A program made the translations under genes and the position numbers. From NCBI RefSeq assembly GCF_035784015.1, contig NZ_JALKOW010000004.1: a stretch of DNA of 64,000 nucleotides; one strand, 5' to 3'. The notes beneath the pieces were generated by a model that was given only the letters and a program-made list of their open reading frames with translations, was not told where the DNA came from and did not search any database. Shown here in pieces: positions 18,371-26,055 of the stretch. Numbering within the stretch: the stretch's first letter is position 1; each line of letters starts with the position of its first letter. This DNA comes from Comamonas sp009360615 (GTDB lineage: Bacteria > Pseudomonadota > Gammaproteobacteria > Burkholderiales > Burkholderiaceae_C).

Positions 18371-18386
18371 TGTTTCACGTGAAACA
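18371..18386. promoter_or_regulatory. Perfect parS site 5, between parA and the hydrolase gene
   Basis: TGTTTCACGTGAAACA, 16/16 to consensus, one base after the parA stop codon and 36 bases before the hydrolase start. ParB bound here could also affect expression of the downstream genes. Confidence 0.95.
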
Positions 18387-18421
18387 GCTCCCCGTCTCCT
18401 GTCCTGCCATCGCCAACGACC

Positions 18422-18970
18422 ATGACCTCTGAAGCACTGAACCCCCAGCATGTCTGGCTGTTGCCCGGTTGGCAGAACTCCGACCCTGGTCACTGGCAGA
18501 GTCTGTGGCAGGACCGGTACGGCTACCAGCGGCTGGAGCAGCATAGCTGGCAGCATCCGCTGCGCGGTGACTGGAGCATCCGCCTGCAGGAAACCGTGCT
18601 CGACGCACCCGCTCCCGTGACGCTGGTGGCGCACAGCCTGGGTTGCGTGCTGGTGGCATGGTGGGCGGCGCATTCTCAGGTCGCGAAAAACAAGGTGCGC
18701 GGCGCTATGCTGGTGGCTCCCGGCGACACCGAGCAGGAGAGTCTGCGTGGCGTCCTGCCGGGCTGGTCACCTGTGCTGCTGCAAAAGCTGCCCTTCCCGT
18801 CGATACTGGTGGGCAGCGAGAACGACCCCAACTGCTCTGTAGCACGCGCACAGACCATGGCACAGGGGTGGGGCAGCCGTTTTGTGAATGCGGGTGCCGC
18901 AGGCCATATCAACACGGCCAGCGGACTGGGACTGTGGGAAGCCGGGCATGAGCTGCTGCTCTCCCTTTAA
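18422..18970 (+). CDS. Small alpha/beta hydrolase of the RBBP9/YdeN family
   Basis: 182 residues. N-terminal WLLPGWQNSDPGHWQSLW is typical of the RBBP9/YdeN serine hydrolases. Nucleophile Ser lies in VAHSLGC (G/A-x-S-x-G elbow, near residue 64), acid in GSENDPNC near 139 and His in AGHINTASG near 160, so the catalytic triad appears complete. Substrate is unknown. It sits between parA and parB, 15 bases before parB, so it is probably co-transcribed with the partition genes. That position is unusual, but the sequence gives no link to segregation. Confidence 0.85.
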   Translation: MTSEALNPQHVWLLPGWQNSDPGHWQSLWQDRYGYQRLEQHSWQHPLRGDWSIRLQETVLDAPAPVTLVAHSLGCVLVAWWAAHSQVAKNKVRGAMLVAPGDTEQESLRGVLPGWSPVLLQKLPFPSILVGSENDPNCSVARAQTMAQGWGSRFVNAGAAGHINTASGLGLWEAGHELLLSL

Positions 18971-18985
18971 AGAAAGAATTCAGCA

Positions 18986-19915
18986 ATGGTGACTAAGAAA
19001 CCCAAGGGCCTGGGACGTGGTCTGGAAGCCCTGCTGGGCCCCAAGGTCAGCGAAGCAGAGCAGGCCGCAGCGAGCGGGTCTCAGGCCAATCTGCCAAGCT
19101 CCCTGGCACTCAATGTGATGGTGGCCGGCCAGTACCAGCCGCGCACCCGCATGGACGAAGGTGCCTTGTACGAGCTGGCCGAGAGCATCAAGGCCCAGGG
19201 CATCATGCAGCCGATCCTGGTGCGTCAGCTCTCCCGGGGCGACAACGCCGGCAAGTACGAAATCATTGCCGGCGAACGGCGCTTCCGAGCCGCGCATATC
19301 GCGGGTCTGTCCGAGGTGCCGGTGTTGGTGCGCGAGGTGCCCGACGAGGCGGCAGCGGCCATGGCACTGATCGAGAACATTCAGCGCGAAGACCTGAATC
19401 CGCTGGAAGAGGCGCAGGGTCTGGCCCGTCTGGTCAAGGAGTTCGGCCTGACCCACGAGCAGACCGCGCAGGCTGTGGGCCGCTCGCGCAGTGCTGCCAC
19501 CAATCTGCTGCGCCTGCTGAATCTGGCCGAGCCCGTGCAGACCATGCTGATGGCCGGCGATATCGACATGGGCCATGCACGGGCGCTGCTGACGCTGGAC
19601 CGTGCCACCCAGATCACGGCAGGCAACCAGATCGCGGCCAAGAAGATGTCGGTGCGCGAGGCCGAAGCACTGGTCAAGAAGATCGGTGCCGAGTTCAATC
19701 TGACGCGCCAGAAGGCCAAGAAAGAGGGCAAGTCGCGCGACGTGAAACGCATCGAGGAAGAGCTGTCCGACCTGCTCACCGCCGATGTCGAGGTGCGCAT
19801 CAAGAAGACCGTGCGCCGCCATGGCAAGCAGCAGGAAATGGGCGAGATCGCCATCCAGTTCGGCTCGCTGGAGGAGCTCAACGGCCTCATCGAAAAGCTG
19901 CGCGGCGAAGTCTGA
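18986..19915 (+). CDS. parB: Chromosome partitioning protein ParB (Spo0J)
   Basis: 309 residues. N-terminus KKPKGLGRGLEALLG is the ParA-stimulating Arg-containing peptide. The CTP-binding ParB/Srx domain contains the GERRFRA motif (near 94-100) and ENIQREDLNPLEEA. A helix-turn-helix (THEQTAQAVGRSRSAATNLLRL) contacts parS, and a C-terminal dimerisation domain follows. It loads at parS and slides as a CTP clamp. The five parS-like sites nearby are its expected targets. Confidence 0.97.
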   Translation: MVTKKPKGLGRGLEALLGPKVSEAEQAAASGSQANLPSSLALNVMVAGQYQPRTRMDEGALYELAESIKAQGIMQPILVRQLSRGDNAGKYEIIAGERRFRAAHIAGLSEVPVLVREVPDEAAAAMALIENIQREDLNPLEEAQGLARLVKEFGLTHEQTAQAVGRSRSAATNLLRLLNLAEPVQTMLMAGDIDMGHARALLTLDRATQITAGNQIAAKKMSVREAEALVKKIGAEFNLTRQKAKKEGKSRDVKRIEEELSDLLTADVEVRIKKTVRRHGKQQEMGEIAIQFGSLEELNGLIEKLRGEV

Positions 19916-19936
19916 TTCTTGCGCCCAAGCAAGCGA

Positions 19937-19966
19937 AAAGAGCATCCGCGGATGCTCTTTTTTTTT
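19937..19966 (+). terminator. Terminator after parB
   Basis: Palindromic stem AAAGAGCATCC / GGATGCTCTTT followed by a run of ten or more T. It ends the parA-hydrolase-parB transcript. Confidence 0.93.
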
Positions 19967-19981
19967 GTGCGCGCGCAGGGT

Positions 19982-20755
19982 TCAGCTGCGGTAGCCGGGG
20001 TCGATTCGTTCAAGCTTGCGCAGCAGGGCAGGCCAGGCAAACTGGCCGCCCATTCCGCCGGTCTGCACCTTCATGGCATGGGCGATGCCCTGCAGAATCT
20101 GCGGGTCGACCTCGGTGAGTTCGGTGCCGCCGGACTGGGCCGCGATCTGGATCTGGCAGGCGGACTCGAAGACGTACATGGACAGAAAGGCATCGGCAAT
20201 CGTGGGGCCGCAGGTCAGCAGACCGTGGTTGCGCAGCATGAGGAAGTTGGCCTCGCCCATGTCGGCCAGCAGACGCGGCTTCTCGTCCTCGCGAAAGGCC
20301 ACGCCCTCGTAGACGTGATAGGCCAGGGACCCCAGGACAAACGTGCTCTGCTGGCTGATGGGCAGAAGGCCGTTCTTCTGGGCCGCCACGGCCACGCCGG
20401 CACGCGTGTGGGTATGGATCACGCATTGCGCATCGGCGCGGGCCTCGTGCACGGCGCTGTGGATGACGAAGCCGGCCGGGTTCACGGGGAAGGGCGAGTC
20501 CATGAGCTTATTGCAGCCCAGGTCCACCTTGATCAGCGAAGAGGCCGTGATCTCGTCAAACATCAGCCCGTAGGGGTTGATGAGAAAGTGATGCCCGGGG
20601 CCCGGCAGCCGCGCGCTGATGTGGGTGAAGACCAGATCGCTCCAGCCGTACAGCGCCACCAGCCGGTAGCAGGCGGCCAGGTCCACGCGCAGCTGCCATT
20701 CCTCGGGGCTGACCAGATGCCGGACGCTGGGGATGTTCAAGGGTTCTTGGCTCAC
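19982..20755 (-). CDS. Class II aldolase/adducin family protein
   Basis: 257 residues from the GTG at 20755, chosen because AAGGAGAG lies 8 bases upstream; the frame runs to another GTG at 20800 without a ribosome-binding site. Zn-binding His residues appear in VIHTHTRAG and LRNHGLLT, as in fuculose-1-phosphate aldolase relatives, and the HISAR motif is present. This large subgroup (about 250-260 aa) has uncertain substrates, possibly sugar or hydroxy-acid aldol cleavage or decarboxylation. Monocistronic, convergent with parB. Confidence 0.83.
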   Translation of the reverse strand: MSQEPLNIPSVRHLVSPEEWQLRVDLAACYRLVALYGWSDLVFTHISARLPGPGHHFLINPYGLMFDEITASSLIKVDLGCNKLMDSPFPVNPAGFVIHSAVHEARADAQCVIHTHTRAGVAVAAQKNGLLPISQQSTFVLGSLAYHVYEGVAFREDEKPRLLADMGEANFLMLRNHGLLTCGPTIADAFLSMYVFESACQIQIAAQSGGTELTEVDPQILQGIAHAMKVQTGGMGGQFAWPALLRKLERIDPGYRS

Positions 20756-20911
20756 GGGAGACTCTCCTTCATCGTTGATCCGATGAATGTAGACACTCAC
20801 GCGCCGGCAGTCTGTTGGCCAGGCGACAGAACCCTGGAAACTCGGGCGAGGCGGGTTCGGATCAGGCGCGGTGGCGATGCCCGTGGCAGGTGCTGGCCCG
20901 AGTCTGAGAAT

Positions 20912-20944
20912 AAAAAAACAGGAGCTTGCAGCGCAAGCTCCTGT
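20912..20944 (-). terminator. Terminator of the M20 peptidase gene
   Basis: Stem ACAGGAGCTTG (20918-20928) / CAAGCTCCTGT (20934-20944) with a 5-base loop and A-run 20912-20918, a T-run on the minus strand downstream of the peptidase stop. Confidence 0.88.
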
Positions 20945-21009
20945 TGATTTTCAGATTGCTTCTGTACGTGAACCGAAGCAGATCAGGCGAAAGCAGCTAT
21001 CAAAAGTGC

Positions 21010-22296
21010 TTACTTGATCTGGCCGCGAGACAGGTCCTGGATCATGCGGGCGGCCAGATACAGACGCGGTACGATGGTGCTGATCTGCACGTATTCGGCA
21101 TCGTTGGAATGCGCGCCATAGCCCGACAGTCCGAAGCCCTCGATCACGCCGCCCTTGGCCTTGAGGGCCGCAAAAGCCGCATCCGTGCCGCCGCCCGTGG
21201 CCTTGTCCATGACCTTCATGGGCAGCTTCAGCTCCTGCTCATAAATGCCCTGGGCGTGGGCGGCCAGCTTGCGCGCCGTGGCATTGGCTTCCAGCGGCGG
21301 GCGGCGCACCTCGAACTTCAGCTCCACCTTGCTGGCGGGGAGCAGCTTGTTGCCAATCTTGTCCTGCATGGCCTTTTCCAGCGCCGTGAAGTCGGCCACG
21401 CGCAGCGCGCGGGCATCGGCCTGGGCCGTGGCTTCGGCGGGAACCACATTGCGGTTGGTGCCGGCCTTGGACACCGTCCAGTTGAGCTTGAGGCCGTCCT
21501 GGGGCTGGGACAGATCCTTCATCTGCAGCAACTGGTGCGACAGTTCGTACAGCGCATTCACGCCGTCCTCGGGCTTGGCGCCCGCATGCGATGCCTTGCC
21601 AGTGACCTTGAGGTAGGCCGCGCCGATGCCGCTGGTGGCCAGGCGCAGGCTGCCGTCGGTGCCGCCGCCTTCAAAGCTGAACACGGCGTCCTGCTCGGCC
21701 CCCAGGCGGGTGATGGTGCTGCGTGCGCCGGGCGAGCTGATTTCCTCGTCGCCGTTGATCAGCACGGTCAGTGTGCCGTAGTCCTCGATGCCCAGCTTCC
21801 TGAGCAGGGGCACGATATGCATGATCAGGGCCACGCCCTGCTTGTCGTCGGCAATGCCCAGGCCATAGGCCTTGTCGCCGTCGACGCGGAAGGGCTGATC
21901 CTTGAGCATGCCGGGCAGATAGACGGTGTCCATGTGCGCGATCAGCATGATGCGGCTGCTGCCCTTGCCCTTGAATTCGGCATGCACCATGGGGCCGACC
22001 TTCTCGGGCGTGTCATCGAGGCGGTAGATGTCGCTGGGCTCGATGATCTCGACCTTGCCGCCCTGCGCGCGCAGCTTGCCGGCAATGTATTCGGCGATCT
22101 TCTTCACGCCCGCCACATCCTTGCTGCCGGACTCGATATGCACCAGATCGCGCAGCGTATCCAGGTAGGGCTGCTGCTCCTTTTTCGCATGCTCCAGCCA
22201 TTCGGCCTGAGGGGCAGCCTGGGCAGAGCCGAAGGCCAGCACCAGGGCCAGGGGCAGGGCGCGCAGCAAAGGGGCAGAGGGCGTGTTCCAACGCAT
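21010..22296 (-). CDS. Secreted M20 family metallopeptidase (carboxypeptidase G2-like)
   Basis: 428 residues from the ATG at 22296, selected for the signal peptide (RALPLALVLAFGSAQA) and an AAGGAG-type site just upstream. Zn-ligand motifs: LIAHMDTVYL near residues 110-119, the GIADDKQG bridging Asp, NGDEEISSPGA with the catalytic Glu pair, and the late His in SGYGAHSNDAEYV. Such enzymes (glutamate carboxypeptidase) cleave C-terminal glutamate or other N-acyl amino acids in the periplasm. The substrate here is inferred only. It is monocistronic with its own terminator. Confidence 0.87.
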   Translation of the reverse strand: MRWNTPSAPLLRALPLALVLAFGSAQAAPQAEWLEHAKKEQQPYLDTLRDLVHIESGSKDVAGVKKIAEYIAGKLRAQGGKVEIIEPSDIYRLDDTPEKVGPMVHAEFKGKGSSRIMLIAHMDTVYLPGMLKDQPFRVDGDKAYGLGIADDKQGVALIMHIVPLLRKLGIEDYGTLTVLINGDEEISSPGARSTITRLGAEQDAVFSFEGGGTDGSLRLATSGIGAAYLKVTGKASHAGAKPEDGVNALYELSHQLLQMKDLSQPQDGLKLNWTVSKAGTNRNVVPAEATAQADARALRVADFTALEKAMQDKIGNKLLPASKVELKFEVRRPPLEANATARKLAAHAQGIYEQELKLPMKVMDKATGGGTDAAFAALKAKGGVIEGFGLSGYGAHSNDAEYVQISTIVPRLYLAARMIQDLSRGQIK

Positions 22297-22458
22297 AGAA
22301 ATTCTCCTTGAGGGGGGCGGGCCGCTCCCGGATAGGGCCACGGCGGGAAACGCGGCGTGATGCGCCGCTCAGGGAATTCAGCTTAGCAGCCGTGTTTGCG
22401 GCCTCAGCGCTGTGGGACTAGGGATAAATACCAGGGTAACTTGATTTCTCGCGGCGAC

Positions 22459-22491
22459 AAAAAAGCCCTGCCGCTTGCGCAGGCAGGGCTT
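22459..22491 (-). terminator. Terminator of the MFS transporter gene
   Basis: Stem AAGCCCTGCC (22463-22472) / GGCAGGGCTT (22482-22491); the A-run at 22459-22464 is a T-run on the minus strand. Confidence 0.88.
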
Positions 22492-22510
22492 GACGGGGTG
22501 CGCCTGTGAC

Positions 22511-23797
22511 TCAGGCCGCGGCCAGATGGGCTTTGCTCTTCTTGCTCACACCGTCGCCGACGATGACGGCCGAGACCACGGACAGCAGCAGCGCAATCGC
22601 CGATCCATAGAACACGGCGTTGTTCATCTGGTGATCCAGCATGTAGCCGAAGACCGGCGCGGCCAGGCAAAAGCCCAGATCCAGGCCCGAATACACCGTG
22701 CCGTAGACGCGGCCCGTGGCGCCGGGGGGCGCTGCGCGCTTGATCAGCATGTCGCGCGAGGGGCCGGCCAGGCCCGTGCCCAGACCGGCGATGGACGCCA
22801 CGATCACGGCCGCCATGCCGGGCAGCCAGCCTGTGCCGACGACAAACAGCAACAGGCCCGAGCCCAGCATGCAGATGGAGATCACCTTCTCCAGCCGCTG
22901 CACGCGGCCGACCAGAAAGCCACCCACCACCATGCCTGCGGCACCGCACAGCATATAGCCGGTGACGATCAGCGCCGTCACGGACAGCGGCAGGCCGTAC
23001 ATGGCTTGCAGGGCCGGGCTGGCAAAGCTCTGGATGGCGCTGAGCGCGCAGGTGCTCCAGAAGAAGAAGGAAAAGCACAGCCATACCGATGGCAGCTTCA
23101 TGAAGGCCATGGGGTGTTCCTGGGGCGCGGCAACGGCGCCGGCGGCGGGCTTGGCGGCCGCGCCAGCGGCTTCGGCACGGTCGTCGAGCGCGTCACGGTT
23201 GAAAACCATGATGGCCAGCACCACGGCGGCACAGATGGCGCCGCACAGGCAGGCCAGACGCCAGGAGCCCGTGGCCGTGGTGATGCCGGCCATGAACAGC
23301 GGCGCCAGCGCCCAGCCGATATTGCCCGACAGGCCGTGCACCGAGAAGGCATGGCCTATGCGCTGCTGCGACACGCGCTTGTTGAGGATGGTGAAGTCCA
23401 CCGGGTGGAAGGGCGCATTGCCCAGGCCCGCAAAGAAGGCGGCGGCCAGCAGCATGCTGTAGCCCTGCGCGGTGCTCGCAATCAGGCCGGCCACCACAAA
23501 GCTGCCGAGGGCGGCAAACAGGATGGGACGGGCACCGAAGCGGTCCACCGCAAAGCCGGCCAGCGCCTGGCCGGTGCCGGAGACAATGAAGAACAGCGAG
23601 ACCATGACGCTGAGCTCGGCATAGCTGTAGCCAAAGTCCTGGATCAGCCAGGGAAACAGCGGCGGCAGCAGCAGATGGAAGAAGTGCGACGAGCCATGGG
23701 CCAGGCCGATGAGGCCGATGGTGCGCGCATCACTGCGCAGTGTCTCTGGCGCCTGGTTCTGAAGTGTTGTGGGGGCAGCGGGGTTCATGTATGGCAT
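22511..23797 (-). CDS. Major facilitator superfamily transporter
   Basis: 428 residues from the ATG at 23797 (or 23788). A TTG extends the frame to 23839 but overlaps the putative operator and has no ribosome site. About 12 hydrophobic segments in two halves separated by a hydrophilic loop (near residues 210-235). MFS loop-2-like motif FAVDRFGARPILF near 75-87. It resembles fosmidomycin-resistance-type or sugar/drug permeases; the substrate is not predictable. It is divergent from the AraC-family gene 69 bases away, which probably regulates it. Confidence 0.83.
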   Translation of the reverse strand: MPYMNPAAPTTLQNQAPETLRSDARTIGLIGLAHGSSHFFHLLLPPLFPWLIQDFGYSYAELSVMVSLFFIVSGTGQALAGFAVDRFGARPILFAALGSFVVAGLIASTAQGYSMLLAAAFFAGLGNAPFHPVDFTILNKRVSQQRIGHAFSVHGLSGNIGWALAPLFMAGITTATGSWRLACLCGAICAAVVLAIMVFNRDALDDRAEAAGAAAKPAAGAVAAPQEHPMAFMKLPSVWLCFSFFFWSTCALSAIQSFASPALQAMYGLPLSVTALIVTGYMLCGAAGMVVGGFLVGRVQRLEKVISICMLGSGLLLFVVGTGWLPGMAAVIVASIAGLGTGLAGPSRDMLIKRAAPPGATGRVYGTVYSGLDLGFCLAAPVFGYMLDHQMNNAVFYGSAIALLLSVVSAVIVGDGVSKKSKAHLAAA

Positions 23798-23824
23798 CTT
23801 AGGCAGAGCGGTCTCGTCTTGTAT

Positions 23825-23849
23825 GCGATAGTCTGCCAATTGCTATCGC
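23825..23849. promoter_or_regulatory. Inverted repeat, candidate operator between MFS and AraC genes
   Basis: GCGATAG (23825-23831) and CTATCGC (23843-23849), perfect 7-base arms around an 11-base spacer, centred in the divergent intergenic region. This is likely a binding site for the AraC-family regulator. The repeat is seen; the role is inferred. Confidence 0.55.
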
Positions 23850-23866
23850 GTATCAGCCAAACCCAT

Positions 23867-24760
23867 ATGCTCAGCCTCCCAGACACCGGATCCCTGCGTG
23901 CAGGCAAGGCCTCCGCCTATGTGGAGACGTTGACGCCCCACCTCTACATCCCCACGGCACAGCGCCCCGTGCGTGCCAAATGCCGCTGGCTGGAGGCGGA
24001 CACCCAGGTCAGGCCCCACCGTCATCCCTGGGGGCAGCTGGCCATTTCCACCACGGGCACCATCCGCCTGACGGTGGCGCAGGGCACCTATATCGTGCCG
24101 CCGTCGCGTGCCCTGTGGGTGCCGCCGGGCATGGAGCATGCCGTGACCATGGTGGAAAGCGCCGATCTGCGCACCCTTTACTTCTTTCAGACCCAGGGGC
24201 GTTGCGGCCCCGATGTGGCCCCCGGCGAAGAGGCGGCGTGGCGCCAGTGCCGGGTACTCAACGCCTCGGATCTGTTGCGCGCCGTGGTGCGCGAGCTGCC
24301 CACGCTGCCCGATGACAGCCTGCAACTGTGCGCGCAGGACCGGACGCGCGAGCATCATCTGAGCCAGCTGCTGCTGGACGAGCTGCGCCGTGCGAGCGCC
24401 GTGCAGCTGGGTGTGAACCTGCCCCAGGACAAGCGCCTGCGCCTGCTGTGCGAGGCCGTGCTGGCCGACCCGACACGCAACGAGACGCTGGAGGAATGGG
24501 CACGCGATACCGGGGCCAGTCCGCGCACCGTGGCGCGACTGTTCCGCCAGCAGCTGGAATGCAGCTTCACCCAGTGGCGTCAGCAGGTGGTGCTGGCCCA
24601 TGCCGTCAGCCTGGCAGCGCGCAACTGGCCGATTCAGCGCATCGCCGCCGAGCTGGACTACAGCCCCAGCGCCTTCAGTGCCATGGTGCGCCGAACCGTG
24701 GGCATGCCGCCGGCGCAGTTCTTCGGCATGCACACCAAGGACATGGCTGCCAGCGACTGA
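23867..24760 (+). CDS. AraC-family transcriptional regulator
   Basis: 297 residues from the ATG at 23867, although the frame is open far upstream. N-terminal cupin-like sensor (RPHRHPWGQLAISTTGTIRL, PPSRALWVPPGMEHAV, residues about 45-90) and C-terminal AraC DNA-binding domain with two helix-turn-helices (LEEWARDTGASPRTVARLFRQQ and IQRIAAELDYSPSAFSAMVRRTVGMPP). This cupin-plus-HTH layout is typical of regulators of adjacent MFS exporters. Divergent from the MFS gene; the ligand is unknown. Confidence 0.87.
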   Translation: MLSLPDTGSLRAGKASAYVETLTPHLYIPTAQRPVRAKCRWLEADTQVRPHRHPWGQLAISTTGTIRLTVAQGTYIVPPSRALWVPPGMEHAVTMVESADLRTLYFFQTQGRCGPDVAPGEEAAWRQCRVLNASDLLRAVVRELPTLPDDSLQLCAQDRTREHHLSQLLLDELRRASAVQLGVNLPQDKRLRLLCEAVLADPTRNETLEEWARDTGASPRTVARLFRQQLECSFTQWRQQVVLAHAVSLAARNWPIQRIAAELDYSPSAFSAMVRRTVGMPPAQFFGMHTKDMAASD

Positions 24761-24862
24761 GCGGAAGGCGCTGCAGGTCTCTCCCTCCCTGTCCGAGCGA
24801 GCCAGGCGACAATATTTGCGGCGGCATGGAATGAAAGCGGCCGGCCGGTGCTCTCTATCACC

Positions 24863-25423
24863 ATGATCTTCTCTGCCGAGTCGCGTTACAACCAGTGGGT
24901 GCGCGAGCACTACCGCTTTTTGCTGCGCAGCGCCTGGGCGCTGACGGGCTCGCGTGCCACGGCCGAGGATGTGGTGCAGGACTGCTTCACCAGCGCCTGG
25001 CGCTTCCGCCACCAGTTGCGGGACCAGAGCATGGCCAGGGCCTGGTTGTTCCAGATCATGCGCCGTCATGCCTTCAGGCACTTCGATCCCGGAACGTTGC
25101 AGGCTCAGTCGCTGGACGAGTCCTGCGAGCAGGGCGTGAATCATCATGAATCACTCGATGCGCAGCTGGACGTGGTCAAGGCGCTCAGCCGCATCGCTCC
25201 CATCCATCGCGAGGTGCTGGTGCTGTACTACTTTGACGATATGCCCACGGCGCAGATGGCCGAGGCGCTGGATATCGCACCGGGCACCGTGCTGTCGCGC
25301 CTGGCACGGGCCCGCGAAGCGCTCAAGACGGTGCTGCAGGCGCCGGTGCGTCCTGCCTGCGGGGCCGGCGCCGAATCCTCCGCAGCGGTCAGCGTGATAC
25401 CGCTGAGAAAGCGCGCACCATGA
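24863..25423 (+). CDS. ECF-type RNA polymerase sigma factor
   Basis: 186 residues from the ATG at 24863; a GTG at 24848 is also in frame. Sigma region 2 is seen in RYNQWVREHYRFLLRSAWALTGSRATAEDVVQDCFTSAWRF (residues about 7-47). Region 4 is in IHREVLVLYYFDDMPTAQMAEALDIAPGTVLSRLARAREAL (near 117-157). Its stop overlaps the start of the next gene (ATGA), the usual sigma/anti-sigma arrangement. sorAB follow immediately, so the pair may respond to sulfite or envelope stress. The regulon is inferred only. Confidence 0.87.
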   Translation: MIFSAESRYNQWVREHYRFLLRSAWALTGSRATAEDVVQDCFTSAWRFRHQLRDQSMARAWLFQIMRRHAFRHFDPGTLQAQSLDESCEQGVNHHESLDAQLDVVKALSRIAPIHREVLVLYYFDDMPTAQMAEALDIAPGTVLSRLARAREALKTVLQAPVRPACGAGAESSAAVSVIPLRKRAP

Positions 25424-26007
25424 AACACCAAGAACGTCCCGAAGATACCGATTTCGATCTGCGCGCCCGTGCCGAGCTGGCGCTGGCCTTCGAGCCCGGC
25501 GAGCCGCCGGCCTCTTTGCTGCGCCATTCCCCCTGGCATGCCCGGCGTGGCCTGCAGGCACTGTGTGCGGCAGCGATCCTCGGCAGCGCCGCGTGGGGCT
25601 GCGTGCTCAGCCTGCGCCCGCCGCAGATGGTGCGCTCGGCCATCGAGCACGAGTACTACGAGCGCACGCTGCGCGGCCAGTTCATCGCCGAGGCCGAGAT
25701 TGCGCAGCACTTGGATTGGCCTGCCGACCGCAAGCTGCCCGGCTACACCCAGCTCATGCGGCCCTGCGACATCGATGGCAGCCGCGCCTATCACCTGACC
25801 ACTTTTTTCGAGAAAGGCGGCATCGTCACCGTGCTGGCCTTCGAACAGCCTCTGCGCATTGCCGACGGCCAAGGCTGGTGGGCCAACAGCTACTGGCAGG
25901 TGGTGCGCTCGCGCGAAGGCCGCCCGCTGGTGCTCATCGCACAGAAGAAGCAGGCGTTGGCCGTGGCATCACGTGTTCTGGGGCAGCCTGAGAAAGCCGA
26001 TGGCTGA
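25420..26007 (+). CDS. Putative membrane-anchored anti-sigma factor
   Basis: 195 residues: a cytoplasmic N-terminus of about 45 residues, one membrane segment (LQALCAAAILGSAAWGCVLSL, near 45-65), and a periplasmic domain with HEYYERTLRGQF and a conserved Cys in RPCDIDGS. No known domain is recognised with confidence. The overlap with the sigma factor gene and the single-span topology fit an anti-sigma factor. The periplasmic part would be the sensor. Confidence 0.6.
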   Translation: MKHQERPEDTDFDLRARAELALAFEPGEPPASLLRHSPWHARRGLQALCAAAILGSAAWGCVLSLRPPQMVRSAIEHEYYERTLRGQFIAEAEIAQHLDWPADRKLPGYTQLMRPCDIDGSRAYHLTTFFEKGGIVTVLAFEQPLRIADGQGWWANSYWQVVRSREGRPLVLIAQKKQALAVASRVLGQPEKADG

Positions 26008-26055
26008 ACCGGATTTTTCGCTCTGAGCATTCACCACAATCACCAAGGAGACATC

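Noticed and set aside
19734..19749. Half parS-like word GACGTGAAACGC in parB
   Set aside because: Only the right half resembles the site; the left half does not match.
22475..23866. Very long plus-strand frame reading through the MFS gene to the AraC gene
   Set aside because: It is the complement of the MFS coding sequence; the AraC protein starts at 23867, where a normal family N-terminus begins.
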